From contig NZ_JAUSYO010000001.1 of assembly GCF_030816935.1 (NCBI RefSeq), positions 3,348,001 to 3,412,000 of the forward strand: DNA of 64,000 nt. Direction: 5' to 3'. This document shows, one piece after another, positions 16,090 through 23,889 of this stretch. This DNA is from Arthrobacter sp. B3I9 (lineage in GTDB: Bacteria; Actinomycetota; Actinomycetes; Actinomycetales; Micrococcaceae). Each line of letters begins with the position of its first letter. Positions within the stretch are counted from its first letter, which is position 1. The position numbers were made by a program, and so were the translations under genes. The notes beneath the pieces are model-generated. The model was not told the DNA's origin. It did not search any database and saw nothing but the letters and a program-made list of their open reading frames with translations.

Positions 16090-17442
16090 TTAGAGCTTGC
16101 CGAACTCTTCCTTGACGGCCTTGTAGGTGTTGTCGTCCTGGTACTCGTAGATGCCGATGTAGGCTTCCGTCGGGTCGCCGGCGTCGGAGAACGTCACGGG
16201 GCCGGACTGGCCGTCGTAGTCGATGTCCTTGCCGTTGCGCAGCAGGGTGACGCAGGACGGGAAGTCGTTGCACTTCTCGCCCGATTCGGAGACCGCCTTA
16301 AGCTGGGCGGCGATGTCGGTTCCCTTGGTGCTCTTGGCAGCCTCAGCGGCCAGGGCGATCAGGTTCACGGCATCGTAGGATTCGCCTGCGTAGCTGTAGT
16401 CCTTCAGGGCCGGGTCAATGGCCAGGAGCTTCTTCTTGAAGTCCTCCTTGGCGAAGGTGCCGGGGATGGTGCCCCGTGCGCCCTTCAGCGTGCCGGCCTG
16501 GAAGTCCTTGCTGTAGTCGGACGTGTTGCCGTCAACCATGAAGATCTGGGGAGCCTTGATGCCCTTGCCCGTCATCAGCGGGACGATGCTCTTGGCCTGG
16601 TCGAACGTGATCAGGGCAATCGCGTCCGGCTTGGCTGCGATGACCTTGTCCACCTGGCTGCTGAACTGGGAATCGCCTTCATTGAAGAGCTCCTGCGCAA
16701 CAACCTTGCCGCCGGCGGCCTCGAAAGCGCTCTGGACGTTCTTTGCCAGGCCGGTTCCGTAGGCGTCGTTGAGGACGATCATGCCGACTGTCTGGGCACC
16801 ACAGGTAGCCATGTAGTTGCCGAGGACCTTGCCCTGGAGCACATCCGAGGGGGCGGTGCGCCAGTAAAGGCCCTTGTCATCCCAGGTGGTGAAGTCCGGC
16901 GAGGTGTTGGCCGGGGAGAACTGGATGACGCCCGCACCGGTGATCTGGTTGATCACGGTCTTGGAAACACCGGAGGACGCGGCGCCGATGACTGCGCTGA
17001 CGCCAGAGCCCAGCAGCGCCGTGGTGGACTGGGTCGCGATATCGGTCTTGGTGTCGCCCGAGTCGCGGTGAATGACCTCGACCGGCTTGCCCAGCACACC
17101 GCCTGCGTCGTTGACTTCCTTGATGCCAAGGTTGACACCCGCAATTTCGGGCGGGCCGAGGAACGCCAGCGACCCGGTGGTCGGCAGGAGCGAACCGATC
17201 TTGAGCGGCGTCGGGGTGGTGGTGGCGGAAGCAGGTACGGAACCGCCGGCACCGGCAGGAGTGGTGGCCCCGCCCGTTGCACTGGGGGCCGGGCAGGCGA
17301 TGCCCGCAGCCGCGGCGGAGGCGGATCCGGTCGTCGACGTCGGGGTGGACGAGCCACCACAAGCCGTAGCCAGAAGGGCGACGCCGATGCTAAGCGCTGT
17401 GAGCTTAGCGATCCGGGGCGCCACCTGGGGGAGTGAAGTCAT
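16090..17442 (-). CDS. livK: Branched-chain amino-acid ABC transporter substrate-binding lipoprotein
   Basis: 450 residues, ATG 17442 with AGGAGAA upstream. A lipoprotein signal (LSIGVALLATACGG) gives Cys at about residue 28, then a Ser/Thr/Ala-rich linker with an additional CPAPS, and a periplasmic-binding protein type 1 fold starting TPLKIGSLLPTTGSLAFLGPPEIAGVNLGIKEVNDAGGVLG. ALLGSGVSAVIGAASSGVSKTVINQITGAGVIQFSPANTSP is the ligand-lobe block typical of Leu/Ile/Val receptors. A pair of cysteines (EKCNDFPSCVTLL) near the C-terminus could form a disulfide. It is encoded convergently to livHMGF, so it has its own promoter and can be expressed independently. Confidence 0.92.
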   Translation of the reverse strand: MTSLPQVAPRIAKLTALSIGVALLATACGGSSTPTSTTGSASAAAAGIACPAPSATGGATTPAGAGGSVPASATTTPTPLKIGSLLPTTGSLAFLGPPEIAGVNLGIKEVNDAGGVLGKPVEVIHRDSGDTKTDIATQSTTALLGSGVSAVIGAASSGVSKTVINQITGAGVIQFSPANTSPDFTTWDDKGLYWRTAPSDVLQGKVLGNYMATCGAQTVGMIVLNDAYGTGLAKNVQSAFEAAGGKVVAQELFNEGDSQFSSQVDKVIAAKPDAIALITFDQAKSIVPLMTGKGIKAPQIFMVDGNTSDYSKDFQAGTLKGARGTIPGTFAKEDFKKKLLAIDPALKDYSYAGESYDAVNLIALAAEAAKSTKGTDIAAQLKAVSESGEKCNDFPSCVTLLRNGKDIDYDGQSGPVTFSDAGDPTEAYIGIYEYQDDNTYKAVKEEFGKL

Positions 17443-17727
17443 GTAAAGGTTCTCCTCGATCTAAAGGTGCGAACGGCCCTTTGACGCGAAAGATCAGGTG
17501 TTCCTGATTTACTTCAAGCTAGTGCAATTTTTAGCCGAAGATAAGTGAGAACGGTCACATCCTTATAACACTCGTTGCATAGGAGAAATCATCGGAGAGG
17601 CCGGGCGGCACGGCTTGTTCCCGGGTGAGGAACCGGCGCGGGAACCGGGCGCAGGTGGGCCTTTTCGGGTCGGGGCGCTCCGACGCAGGAAGAAAGCTGC
17701 GCGAATACGGGGCCGCGGCAACTGATG

Positions 17728-17801
17728 TACCCCAGGTGGGACTCGAACCCACAACACGCGGATTTTAAGTCCGCTGCCTCTGCCAATTGGGCTACTGGGG
17801 C
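17728..17801 (-). tRNA. tRNA with anticodon UAA (Leu), short variable loop
   Basis: 74 nt on the minus strand, folding as a standard cloverleaf: acceptor GCCCCAG/CTGGGGT, D arm with GG, anticodon stem GCGGA/TCCGC around CTTAAAA (anticodon TAA), T arm GTGGG-TTCGAGT-CCCAC, discriminator A, no encoded CCA. The anticodon and A73 fit leucine, reading UUA. The variable loop is only 5 nt (GTGTT), whereas tRNA-Leu normally has a long variable arm. It lies between the ACT-GNAT gene and the livK-like gene. Confidence 0.92.
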
Positions 17802-17895
17802 GCCCGGTCCATGGTATCCCGTCGGAGCACCCTATGCCCTGCCCCGCGCAGTGGAATCGAAGGACTCAGCGGAACGCTCCTCCCCCGCGAAAGGC

Positions 17896-18837
17896 TCAGC
17901 GGAAGGCTCCGGCGTACCGGAAGGTTCCGCTGACGCCGCCCGGCCAGAGGGCCAGTGGAAGCAGCTGGAAGTCCGCGCCCCACGCGGGGTCCGGGGCTTC
18001 GACGCCGAGGGAGGTGGAAGCCACGAACCCGAACCTCGAGTAGTACTCCGGGCTGCCGAGCAAGGCAATCCCCCGCTCCCCCGCCGCATTTGCGCGCGCT
18101 ATGGTCTCCCTCATCAGTGCGGAGCCGATGCCGTGGCGCTGCAGCCGGGGCACCACGCCGATCGGGCCCAGGCCCAGGAGTTTCAGCTCCCCCGCCCAGC
18201 CCCGGGTACTGATGACGTGGCCGACGATCTCACCCTCGAGCTCCGCCACAATGCTGAAGTCCGGCAGGTATTCCTCGCACTCGAACAGCCGGGCGAGCAT
18301 CTCCACCTCCTCCGGTTCTCCGTCGATCCGCTGGCCGGTGACGGGTGAGACGGCGAAGGCGGCGGCAGCCAGGGCCAGGAGGGCGGGCCGGTCGGCGGGC
18401 TGTTCGCTGCGCAGCACCAACTCGGGCGCGGGCTTCTGCCCGCCGCTGTCGGCGACCAGTTCGTGCAGCACCTCCAGGGCACGGTCCGCGTCGGCCACGG
18501 GGACCAGGATGTGGTCGTGGTGGAATCCTGCCAGGACGTTGCAGCTGATCTTCGCTTCCGTCAGCGCTGCACTGACGGCTGCCGTCAGGCCGACCGCCTC
18601 CAGTGACGAATGCACCTGCAGCGTGATCCATGCGCCGACGAAGTCGTAGGACAGCTCAAGGCGGTCCGCTTCTTCCCGCGGCAGCACAACTGTCAGGCCT
18701 TCCGCCTCCCGGACAGCTGCCGAAATGCCGCCGGCCAGGGGTTTGCCGTGCGGCCAGAGGGCGTAGACGAACTCGCCGTCGCGGCGTTCGGGATGCATGG
18801 TGGCCAGGAGGGTGTACAGGTCCTTTTCAGCTGTCAT
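17896..18837 (-). CDS. ACT-domain and GNAT acetyltransferase fusion protein
   Basis: 313 residues from ATG 18837. Residues 1 to about 130 form an ACT-like regulatory module (DGEFVYALWPHGKPLAGGISAAVREAEGLTVVLPREEADR...SLEAVGLTAAVSAALTEAKISCNVLAGFHHDHILVP), the type found alone in small ACT_7-like proteins. Residues about 145-313 are a GNAT N-acetyltransferase: LRSEQPADRPALLALAAAAF, IVAELEGEIVGHVISTRG, and the acetyl-CoA loop VPRLQRHGIGSALMRETIARA, then LLGSPEYYSRFGFV, which resembles the YhbS-type branch. The combination suggests an acetyltransferase controlled by an amino acid, which is inference. Length and composition look intact. Confidence 0.85.
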   Translation of the reverse strand: MTAEKDLYTLLATMHPERRDGEFVYALWPHGKPLAGGISAAVREAEGLTVVLPREEADRLELSYDFVGAWITLQVHSSLEAVGLTAAVSAALTEAKISCNVLAGFHHDHILVPVADADRALEVLHELVADSGGQKPAPELVLRSEQPADRPALLALAAAAFAVSPVTGQRIDGEPEEVEMLARLFECEEYLPDFSIVAELEGEIVGHVISTRGWAGELKLLGLGPIGVVPRLQRHGIGSALMRETIARANAAGERGIALLGSPEYYSRFGFVASTSLGVEAPDPAWGADFQLLPLALWPGGVSGTFRYAGAFR

Positions 18838-18908
18838 GTGAGCCAGTCTAGGTGGGGCGCACCCAAGACCGTCCGGCAGCGGCACCGCGTGGCATCCCGC
18901 CAACGCAA

Positions 18909-18944
18909 ACGGCGGCCGTTCCCCGGTGGGGGAACAGCCGCCGT
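18909..18944 (-). terminator. Terminator after ndh
   Basis: 16-bp stem with one mismatch (18909-18924 with 18929-18944), 13 nt past the ndh stop on the minus strand. Confidence 0.8.
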
Positions 18945-18956
18945 CGAGGGGACTGG

Positions 18957-20405
18957 CTACTTGGAGTCGGCCGGCACCTTGGAGGCGCCGGCTGCCGGCG
19001 CGCCTGCGGCCGGAGCGGGAGCCGCTGCAGGCTTGGGTGCCGGCGTCGCCGCGGCCACGAAAGCGCCGCGGGGGTTGTCCAGGTCCATCAGCTGGGTGGT
19101 GTCGCGGCCCAGGAAGAGGGTCCAGAACCAGCCGGAGATCACGCGGATTTTGCGCTCCACCGTCGGCATGGCCAGGCCGTGGTAGCCGCGGTGGGCGAGC
19201 CAGGCCAGCGGGCCCTTGAGCCCGATGCGGCCGAGGAGGTTGATGTTGGCAACGCCCTTCCACTGGCCGAAGCCGGCGACGGCGCCCAGGTTCTTGTGCT
19301 TGTAGTCCTTGAGCTCCTTGCCCCAGCGGGAAGCCCACAGGTTCTTGGCAAGGCGCTTGGCCTGGCGCAGCGCGTGCTGGGCGTTCGGGACGCAGGTGCC
19401 GTCCGGCAGGCCGCTGCCCGTGAGGTCCGGGACAGCCGCGATGTCGCCGGCAGCCCAGGCGTTCTCGATGATGCCTTCATCGCCGGCGATGCGCAGGTCC
19501 GGGAGAACACGGACGCGACCGCGCGGCTCAAGCGGGAAGTCGGTGGAGCGGACCATCGGGTTGGCCTGCACGCCGGCGGTCCAGACGAGGGTGTCGGATT
19601 CGAATTCCTGTGAGGGGGTCTTGTCCGGCAGGTTGATGAGCTTGATCGAGCCTTCGGCGTTGTCCAGCGAGGTGTTGAGCAGCACCTCGATGCCGCGGCT
19701 GCGCAGGTGTTCGACAACCCAGTCGGCCTGCTGGGCCGTGACCTCGGGCATGATGCGGCCCATGGCCTCGACCAGGACGAAGCGGACTTCCTCCTGCTTG
19801 ACGCGCGGGTTGTTCTTCACCGCGGCGCGGGCCAGGTCTTCCATTTCGGTGAGGCATTCGATGCCGGCGAAGCCGCCGCCGACAACGACGAAGGTGAGGG
19901 CGCGGGCGCGCTCGGCCGGGTCGGTCATGAGCGAGCCGGTTTCGATCCGCTCGAGGACAGTGTTGCGCAGGGCCACAGCTTCCTCGATGGTCTTCAGGCC
20001 GATGCCCTTGTCCGCGAGACCCTTGATCGGGAATGTGCGGGTGATCGCACCGGCGGCCAGCACGACGTCGAAGTAGGGAACCTCGAAGGTCTCGCCGCCG
20101 TCGGACGGTGCCACCACAGCGATGCGGTTGGCGTGGTCGATCGAGGTGACGCGACCCTCGATCAGTTCCGTCTGCTTGAGGTGCCTGCGGTGCGAGACGA
20201 CCGCGTGGCGTGCCTCGATGTTGCCACCGGCCACCTCGGGGAGGAAGGGCTGGTAGGTCATGTAAGGCAGCGGATCGACGACGGTGACGATGCCACCGGC
20301 GTCCGCGATCTTTTTCTGCAGTTTGAGGGCTACATACAGGCCGACGTACCCGCCGCCGACGACGAGTACCCGGGGACGGTCCTGGAGCTGAGGGGAGGAT
20401 GCCAT
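18957..20405 (-). CDS. ndh: Type II NADH dehydrogenase (NAD(P)/FAD-dependent oxidoreductase)
   Basis: 482 residues, ATG 20405. It oxidises NADH and reduces menaquinone at the inner face of the membrane without pumping protons. FAD-binding VLVVGGGYVGLYVALKLQ at the N-terminus; NADH-binding TFVVVGGGFAGIECLTEMEDLA near residue 165; FAD-ribityl block AAGDIAAVPD, then QHALRQAKRLAKNL. The C-terminal region (GYHGLAMPTVERKIRVISGWFWTLFLGRDTTQL) holds the membrane-anchoring helix. About 60 residues of Ala/Pro-rich tail follow (AATPAPKPAAAPAPAAGAPA), longer than usual. It lies downstream of the S8 protease with a hairpin element between. Confidence 0.95.
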   Translation of the reverse strand: MASSPQLQDRPRVLVVGGGYVGLYVALKLQKKIADAGGIVTVVDPLPYMTYQPFLPEVAGGNIEARHAVVSHRRHLKQTELIEGRVTSIDHANRIAVVAPSDGGETFEVPYFDVVLAAGAITRTFPIKGLADKGIGLKTIEEAVALRNTVLERIETGSLMTDPAERARALTFVVVGGGFAGIECLTEMEDLARAAVKNNPRVKQEEVRFVLVEAMGRIMPEVTAQQADWVVEHLRSRGIEVLLNTSLDNAEGSIKLINLPDKTPSQEFESDTLVWTAGVQANPMVRSTDFPLEPRGRVRVLPDLRIAGDEGIIENAWAAGDIAAVPDLTGSGLPDGTCVPNAQHALRQAKRLAKNLWASRWGKELKDYKHKNLGAVAGFGQWKGVANINLLGRIGLKGPLAWLAHRGYHGLAMPTVERKIRVISGWFWTLFLGRDTTQLMDLDNPRGAFVAAATPAPKPAAAPAPAAGAPAAGASKVPADSK

Positions 20406-20457
20406 GGGTCAAGAATACCGTAGTTTGTGAAAAACTTCACTAATGAGACGGGCTCTC

Positions 20458-20517
20458 AACTGGCTGGCAGCAGGGGCCGTTATGACCCCTCAGAACGGCC
20501 CCTGCTGCTAGTTAGTT
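20458..20517. repeat. Long inverted repeat (24-nt arms) between S8 protease and ndh
   Basis: Left arm 20458-20481 and right arm 20494-20517 around a 12-nt loop. Arms differ at three positions, all G opposite T, so an RNA copy from the plus strand would form a continuous 24-bp stem with three G-U pairs. The outer arm sequence AACTRACTRGCAGCA recurs in the hairpin at 51376-51435. Confidence 0.92.
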
Positions 20518-20541
20518 GGGCTGGTTTAGTTGGGCTTGTTA
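20512..20541. repeat. Short tandem array containing repeated stop codons at the end of the S8 protease gene
   Basis: TTAGTTGGGCT starts at 20512 and 20526, and its first six bases (TTAGTT) again at 20539 (spacing 14 and 13 bp). On the gene strand the unit reads AGCCCAACTAA; the unit at 20539 supplies the real stop codon TAA of the protease and its last codons, and the further units repeat it. The array runs directly into the hairpin arm. Confidence 0.9.
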
Positions 20542-21960
20542 GTTGGGCTTGCCGGAGTCCGCGGGTTTCAGGGTTCCGGTGCCCGGTCCCCCGGACGCGG
20601 AAGCGGCCCCGTCCCGACCCTTGGCACCGACGGGCCTCCCTGCACGGCGGATCTGGAAAACCGCCGCCACAATGATGGCCAGGACCAGCGCCCCGAACCC
20701 GAGGACGACCATGGCCGGGACAGCACTGTCCAGCTGCGAGGGCGGCTCCGCCACCGGCACCGTGGCTTCAGGCAGCGTCGGCGGGGCGCTGGACGGCGGG
20801 GGCGCTTCTGCGGCCGGTGCCGCCTTCGCCGGTTCTCCACGTCGGTGCACGCGGATCCAGTCCGCGATGGAACCCAGCGGATTCGTCTTGGTTTCCGGCA
20901 CGTCGGCTTTGAGGGCGGCTTCGGCGTTCAGCACGCCATAGCCGTAGAGCGGGTCCTTGCCGGCAGCCCCGGCGTCCTTCGCGGTGCTGACGATCCTGTT
21001 GATGACCTGGCTGGCCGTCATGTCCGGCCACTCGGAGCGGATCAACGCCGCGACGCCGGCGACGACGGGCGTCGCTCCGGAGGTGCCCGCCCATTCGGCG
21101 TACCCGCCGGCCGGCAGCCCGCCGACAAGGTTCTCAGCAGGGGCGGCGACGCCAATGCTGATGCCCTGGGAGGAGGAGTCGATACTTGCGCGTCCGTTGC
21201 GGTCCAGGCCGGCCACGGTCAACACGCCGGGGATGGTGGCAGGAGCGCCGACCTGGATGTTGCCGCCCACCCGGTTGCCGGCCGCCGCCACGATCACGAC
21301 ATCTTTCTGCTCGGCGTAGAGGAATGCGGCGTCCCAGCTCTGCGGCCACTCCGGAGAGGTGCTGCCGAGGGAGATGTTGATGACGCGGGCGCCGTTGTCG
21401 ACGGCCCAGCGTACTGCCTGGGGGATCTGGTCCTGGTCGCTCTTGCCGCCGGGGTTGGGCGACCCCAGCCAGGTGGAAACCGACATCAGCTGGGCCTCGG
21501 GCGCCACCCCGACGATGCCGTCGGGTCCGACCGTTGGCCCCGGCCGCGGGCTGGGGCTCGGGCTGGGGCTGGGGCTGGGGGTCGCACCGGCGGGCTGATG
21601 GCCGCGGCCCGCAAGCATGGTGGCCACCATGGTGCCGTGCTCGGGTTTGGCGCCGATGCTCGTGCGCCCGTCGGGGCTGCCGGCGCCGGACACGTCCGCT
21701 CCCCCGGCAAGCACTCCCGCCAGGTCCGGGTGGGTCCCGTCCACGCCGCTGTCGATCACGGCCACTTTGACGTTCGCGCCCTTGGATACTTCCCAGGCCT
21801 TGGTGATTCCCGAATCGGCGAGCCAGTACTCCTTGTCGCGCCAGGAGTCCGCGTGCGCGGCGGGAGCCGCCGCCAGCGTTGCCGGAAGGATCCCGGCCGC
21901 CAGCACCAGGGCCGTCATCGCGGAGGCGGTCCGGCGGGGCCGGGCTGTTGCTCTGGTCAT
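20539..21960 (-). CDS. Secreted S8 (subtilisin/mycosin-like) serine protease, membrane-anchored
   Basis: 473 residues, ATG 21960. A signal peptide (MTALVLAAGILPATLAAAPAAHA) precedes DSWRDKEYWLADSGITKAWE. The catalytic triad is readable: Asp in VAVIDSGVDGTHPD, His in EHGTMVATMLAGRG, Ser in GTSGATPVVAGVAAL; oxyanion Asn in VIVAAAGNRVGG. A proline/serine insertion (TPSPSPSPSPSPRPGP) sits between His and the next strand. The C-terminus has a Pro/Ala linker, one membrane helix (AVPAMVVLGFGALVLAIIVAAVFQIRRAGR) and a basic tail. This layout matches the mycosins of type VII secretion, but no ESX gene is in the window, so that link is unsupported here. Confidence 0.92.
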   Translation of the reverse strand: MTRATARPRRTASAMTALVLAAGILPATLAAAPAAHADSWRDKEYWLADSGITKAWEVSKGANVKVAVIDSGVDGTHPDLAGVLAGGADVSGAGSPDGRTSIGAKPEHGTMVATMLAGRGHQPAGATPSPSPSPSPSPRPGPTVGPDGIVGVAPEAQLMSVSTWLGSPNPGGKSDQDQIPQAVRWAVDNGARVINISLGSTSPEWPQSWDAAFLYAEQKDVVIVAAAGNRVGGNIQVGAPATIPGVLTVAGLDRNGRASIDSSSQGISIGVAAPAENLVGGLPAGGYAEWAGTSGATPVVAGVAALIRSEWPDMTASQVINRIVSTAKDAGAAGKDPLYGYGVLNAEAALKADVPETKTNPLGSIADWIRVHRRGEPAKAAPAAEAPPPSSAPPTLPEATVPVAEPPSQLDSAVPAMVVLGFGALVLAIIVAAVFQIRRAGRPVGAKGRDGAASASGGPGTGTLKPADSGKPN

Positions 21961-22052
21961 TCGGGTCCTATCGGCGGTACAGCGGTTCCAGCGGGCTGCG
22001 GCGGGTGGAGCGGAAATCAGTCCGGCGGACCTGCCGCCGGCGGACGCCCGGA

Positions 22053-23054
22053 TCAGCTGATGCTGAGGGCAATGCCGTCAAGAATATCGTGCTCGCTGCT
22101 GACGGCGGTTGCGATCCGGCCCGCGGTGGCTTCCGCCAGACGCTCCAGGACGCGGCGCCAGACCAGCCCGCCGGCGCCGATCACATCGACCCGGCCGGGG
22201 TGCATGTATGGCAGGGAGGCGCGCTCTGCCCGCGTCATCTGCAGGAGTTCGGTGCAGGCACGGCGGACCCTCTCCAGGCTCAGTTCCGTTCCGTGGATTG
22301 CCGCCGGGGAGTACTCGGGCAGGTCCAGCGCATGGGCGGTGATGGTCGTGACGGACCCTGCCACCCCGACGACGGCGGTGCTGCGTTCGAGCGGGACGGT
22401 GCGGGCCGCGTCGTCGATGGCGGCGTCGATGTCGGCTTCCGCAGCGGCGATCTGCTCCGTCGTCGGCGGGTCGCTGCGGAGGTGGCGTTCGGTCATCCGG
22501 ACGCAGCCGATATCGACGGACTTGGCCGCCAGGACGCCGTCGGAGTTCCCCAGCACGAATTCGGTGCTGCCGCCGCCGAGGTCCACGACCAGAACGGGGT
22601 CCGCGCCGCGGGAGGGCAGGACGCTGCGGGCGCCGGCGAAGGACAGTGCGGCTTCTTCATCCCCGCTGATGACTTCGGGTTCGACGCCGAGCAGTTCCCG
22701 GATCCCGTCGATGAAGACCTGCCGGTTTCCCGCGTCCCGGGTGGCCGACGTCGCCACGAAGCGGATCTTCTCAGCCCCGTGGTGCCGGATCAGCTCCGCG
22801 TATTCCCGCGTCGCGGCAAACGTGCGCTCGAGGGCTTCCTCGGCGAACTCCCCTGTTGCATCCACGCCCTGCCCAAGGCGCACGACGCGCATCTCACGCA
22901 CCACGTCGGTGAGCCTCGGAGTTCCGTGCCCGGCCTCGGTGGCGTTAGGACCGTCGGAGTGCAGGCCGTCCGGGTTGAGGCCGTCGGTGTCAACGTCGGC
23001 GATGAGGAGGCGGATGGAGTTGGTTCCGCAGTCGACGGCGGCGACGCGGCTCAC
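22053..23054 (-). CDS. ppx: Exopolyphosphatase, Ppx/GppA family
   Basis: 333 residues, GTG 23054 overlapping the DUF501 stop (GTGA). These enzymes remove terminal phosphate from polyphosphate or act on pppGpp. Sugar-kinase/Hsp70-like motifs: AAVDCGTNSIRLLIADV (phosphate loop), RVVRLGQGVD, FVATSATRDAGNR, VISGDEEAALSFAGA, LVVDLGGGSTEFVLG and VVGVAGSVTTITAHAL, then PEYSPAAIHGTELS. It is the short actinobacterial form without the C-terminal HD-like domain. Third gene of DivIC-DUF501-ppx, an order also seen in mycobacteria (ppx2). Confidence 0.94.
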   Translation of the reverse strand: MSRVAAVDCGTNSIRLLIADVDTDGLNPDGLHSDGPNATEAGHGTPRLTDVVREMRVVRLGQGVDATGEFAEEALERTFAATREYAELIRHHGAEKIRFVATSATRDAGNRQVFIDGIRELLGVEPEVISGDEEAALSFAGARSVLPSRGADPVLVVDLGGGSTEFVLGNSDGVLAAKSVDIGCVRMTERHLRSDPPTTEQIAAAEADIDAAIDDAARTVPLERSTAVVGVAGSVTTITAHALDLPEYSPAAIHGTELSLERVRRACTELLQMTRAERASLPYMHPGRVDVIGAGGLVWRRVLERLAEATAGRIATAVSSEHDILDGIALSIS

Positions 23055-23830
23055 TGGCCGGCCTCCGGGGAGCCGGCGGTACCGGAGGAGGAGCCGCCGC
23101 CCGGGACGCCGGCGTGGGTGGTGCGCGCGGGCCGGACGGGGGCAGGCCGGCCGACGATGTCAGGAAGACCCTGCGGCCCGTGCCGGCTGAGGTCCCGCGA
23201 GGGGACCTCACCGCCCGTGTCCCAGGCTCCATCGCAGTAGCAGCGGTCGCTGGTCCACCATTCGGCGATCCCGGCCAGTGCCTCGTCGCCGAGCGGATTC
23301 ACCCCCGCGCCCGCGGCCAGGGAGTGCCCCACCAGGACGTGCAGGCATTTGACGCGGGTAGGCATCCCGCCGGCGGAAACACCGTCGATTTCAGGCACTG
23401 CACCGGTGCCGGACCTCGCACCGATCTCGGCCCGTGAGGCCAGGTAGGCCTCGTGCGCGGCGCGGTAGCGCCCGGCCAGGTCCGCGTCGGCGGCGAGCCG
23501 CTCGTTCATCTGGTTCATCAGCCCGGCGGCTTCAAGTCGCGAGACAGCGGACGTGATGACGGGATGTGTCAGGTAAAAGGTGGTGGGGAACGGCGTGCCG
23601 TTGCTCAGCCGGGGCGAGGTGGCCGCCACGAGCGGGTTGCCGCAGATGCAGCGGGCCGGGATTTCGACGACGTCCCGGACAGGGCGGCCGAGCTGCCGGC
23701 TCAGGACCTCAAGGTCGTGCGGTGACGGCCGGCGCGACTCTTCGGAGGCACCGGCCGTTCCGGCGGGGCCTGCGGTTGCTGATGCCGGAGCCCCTCCCAG
23801 GAGGCTGTCGTCCACTCGGTTCTCGTCCAC
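23051..23830 (-). CDS. DUF501 family protein
   Basis: 259 residues from GTG 23830 (VDENRVDDSLLGG), inside the last 61 nt of the DivIC gene. The family core is clear: DLEVLSRQLGRPVRDVVEIPARCICGNPLVAATSPRLSNGTPFPTTFYLTHP, then AHEAYLASRAEIG and GVSAGGMPTRVKCLHVLVGHSLAAGAGVNPLGDEAL. CICG plus KCLH and later CYC could bind metal. The N-terminal 50 and C-terminal 45 residues are low-complexity and variable. Function unknown; always between DivIC and ppx in Actinobacteria, so a role linked to cell division or polyphosphate has been suggested by context only. Confidence 0.9.
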   Translation of the reverse strand: MDENRVDDSLLGGAPASATAGPAGTAGASEESRRPSPHDLEVLSRQLGRPVRDVVEIPARCICGNPLVAATSPRLSNGTPFPTTFYLTHPVITSAVSRLEAAGLMNQMNERLAADADLAGRYRAAHEAYLASRAEIGARSGTGAVPEIDGVSAGGMPTRVKCLHVLVGHSLAAGAGVNPLGDEALAGIAEWWTSDRCYCDGAWDTGGEVPSRDLSRHGPQGLPDIVGRPAPVRPARTTHAGVPGGGSSSGTAGSPEAGQ

Positions 23831-23889
23831 TGGCGCGGCACCTTTCCTGCCCTGTTCGGCCTGTGCGTCGGCCGGCGGCGGGCGCCGCT

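Noticed and set aside
20530..23190. 886-codon plus-strand open frame
   Set aside because: Antisense to the S8 protease and ppx, both unmistakable; no domain in the translation.
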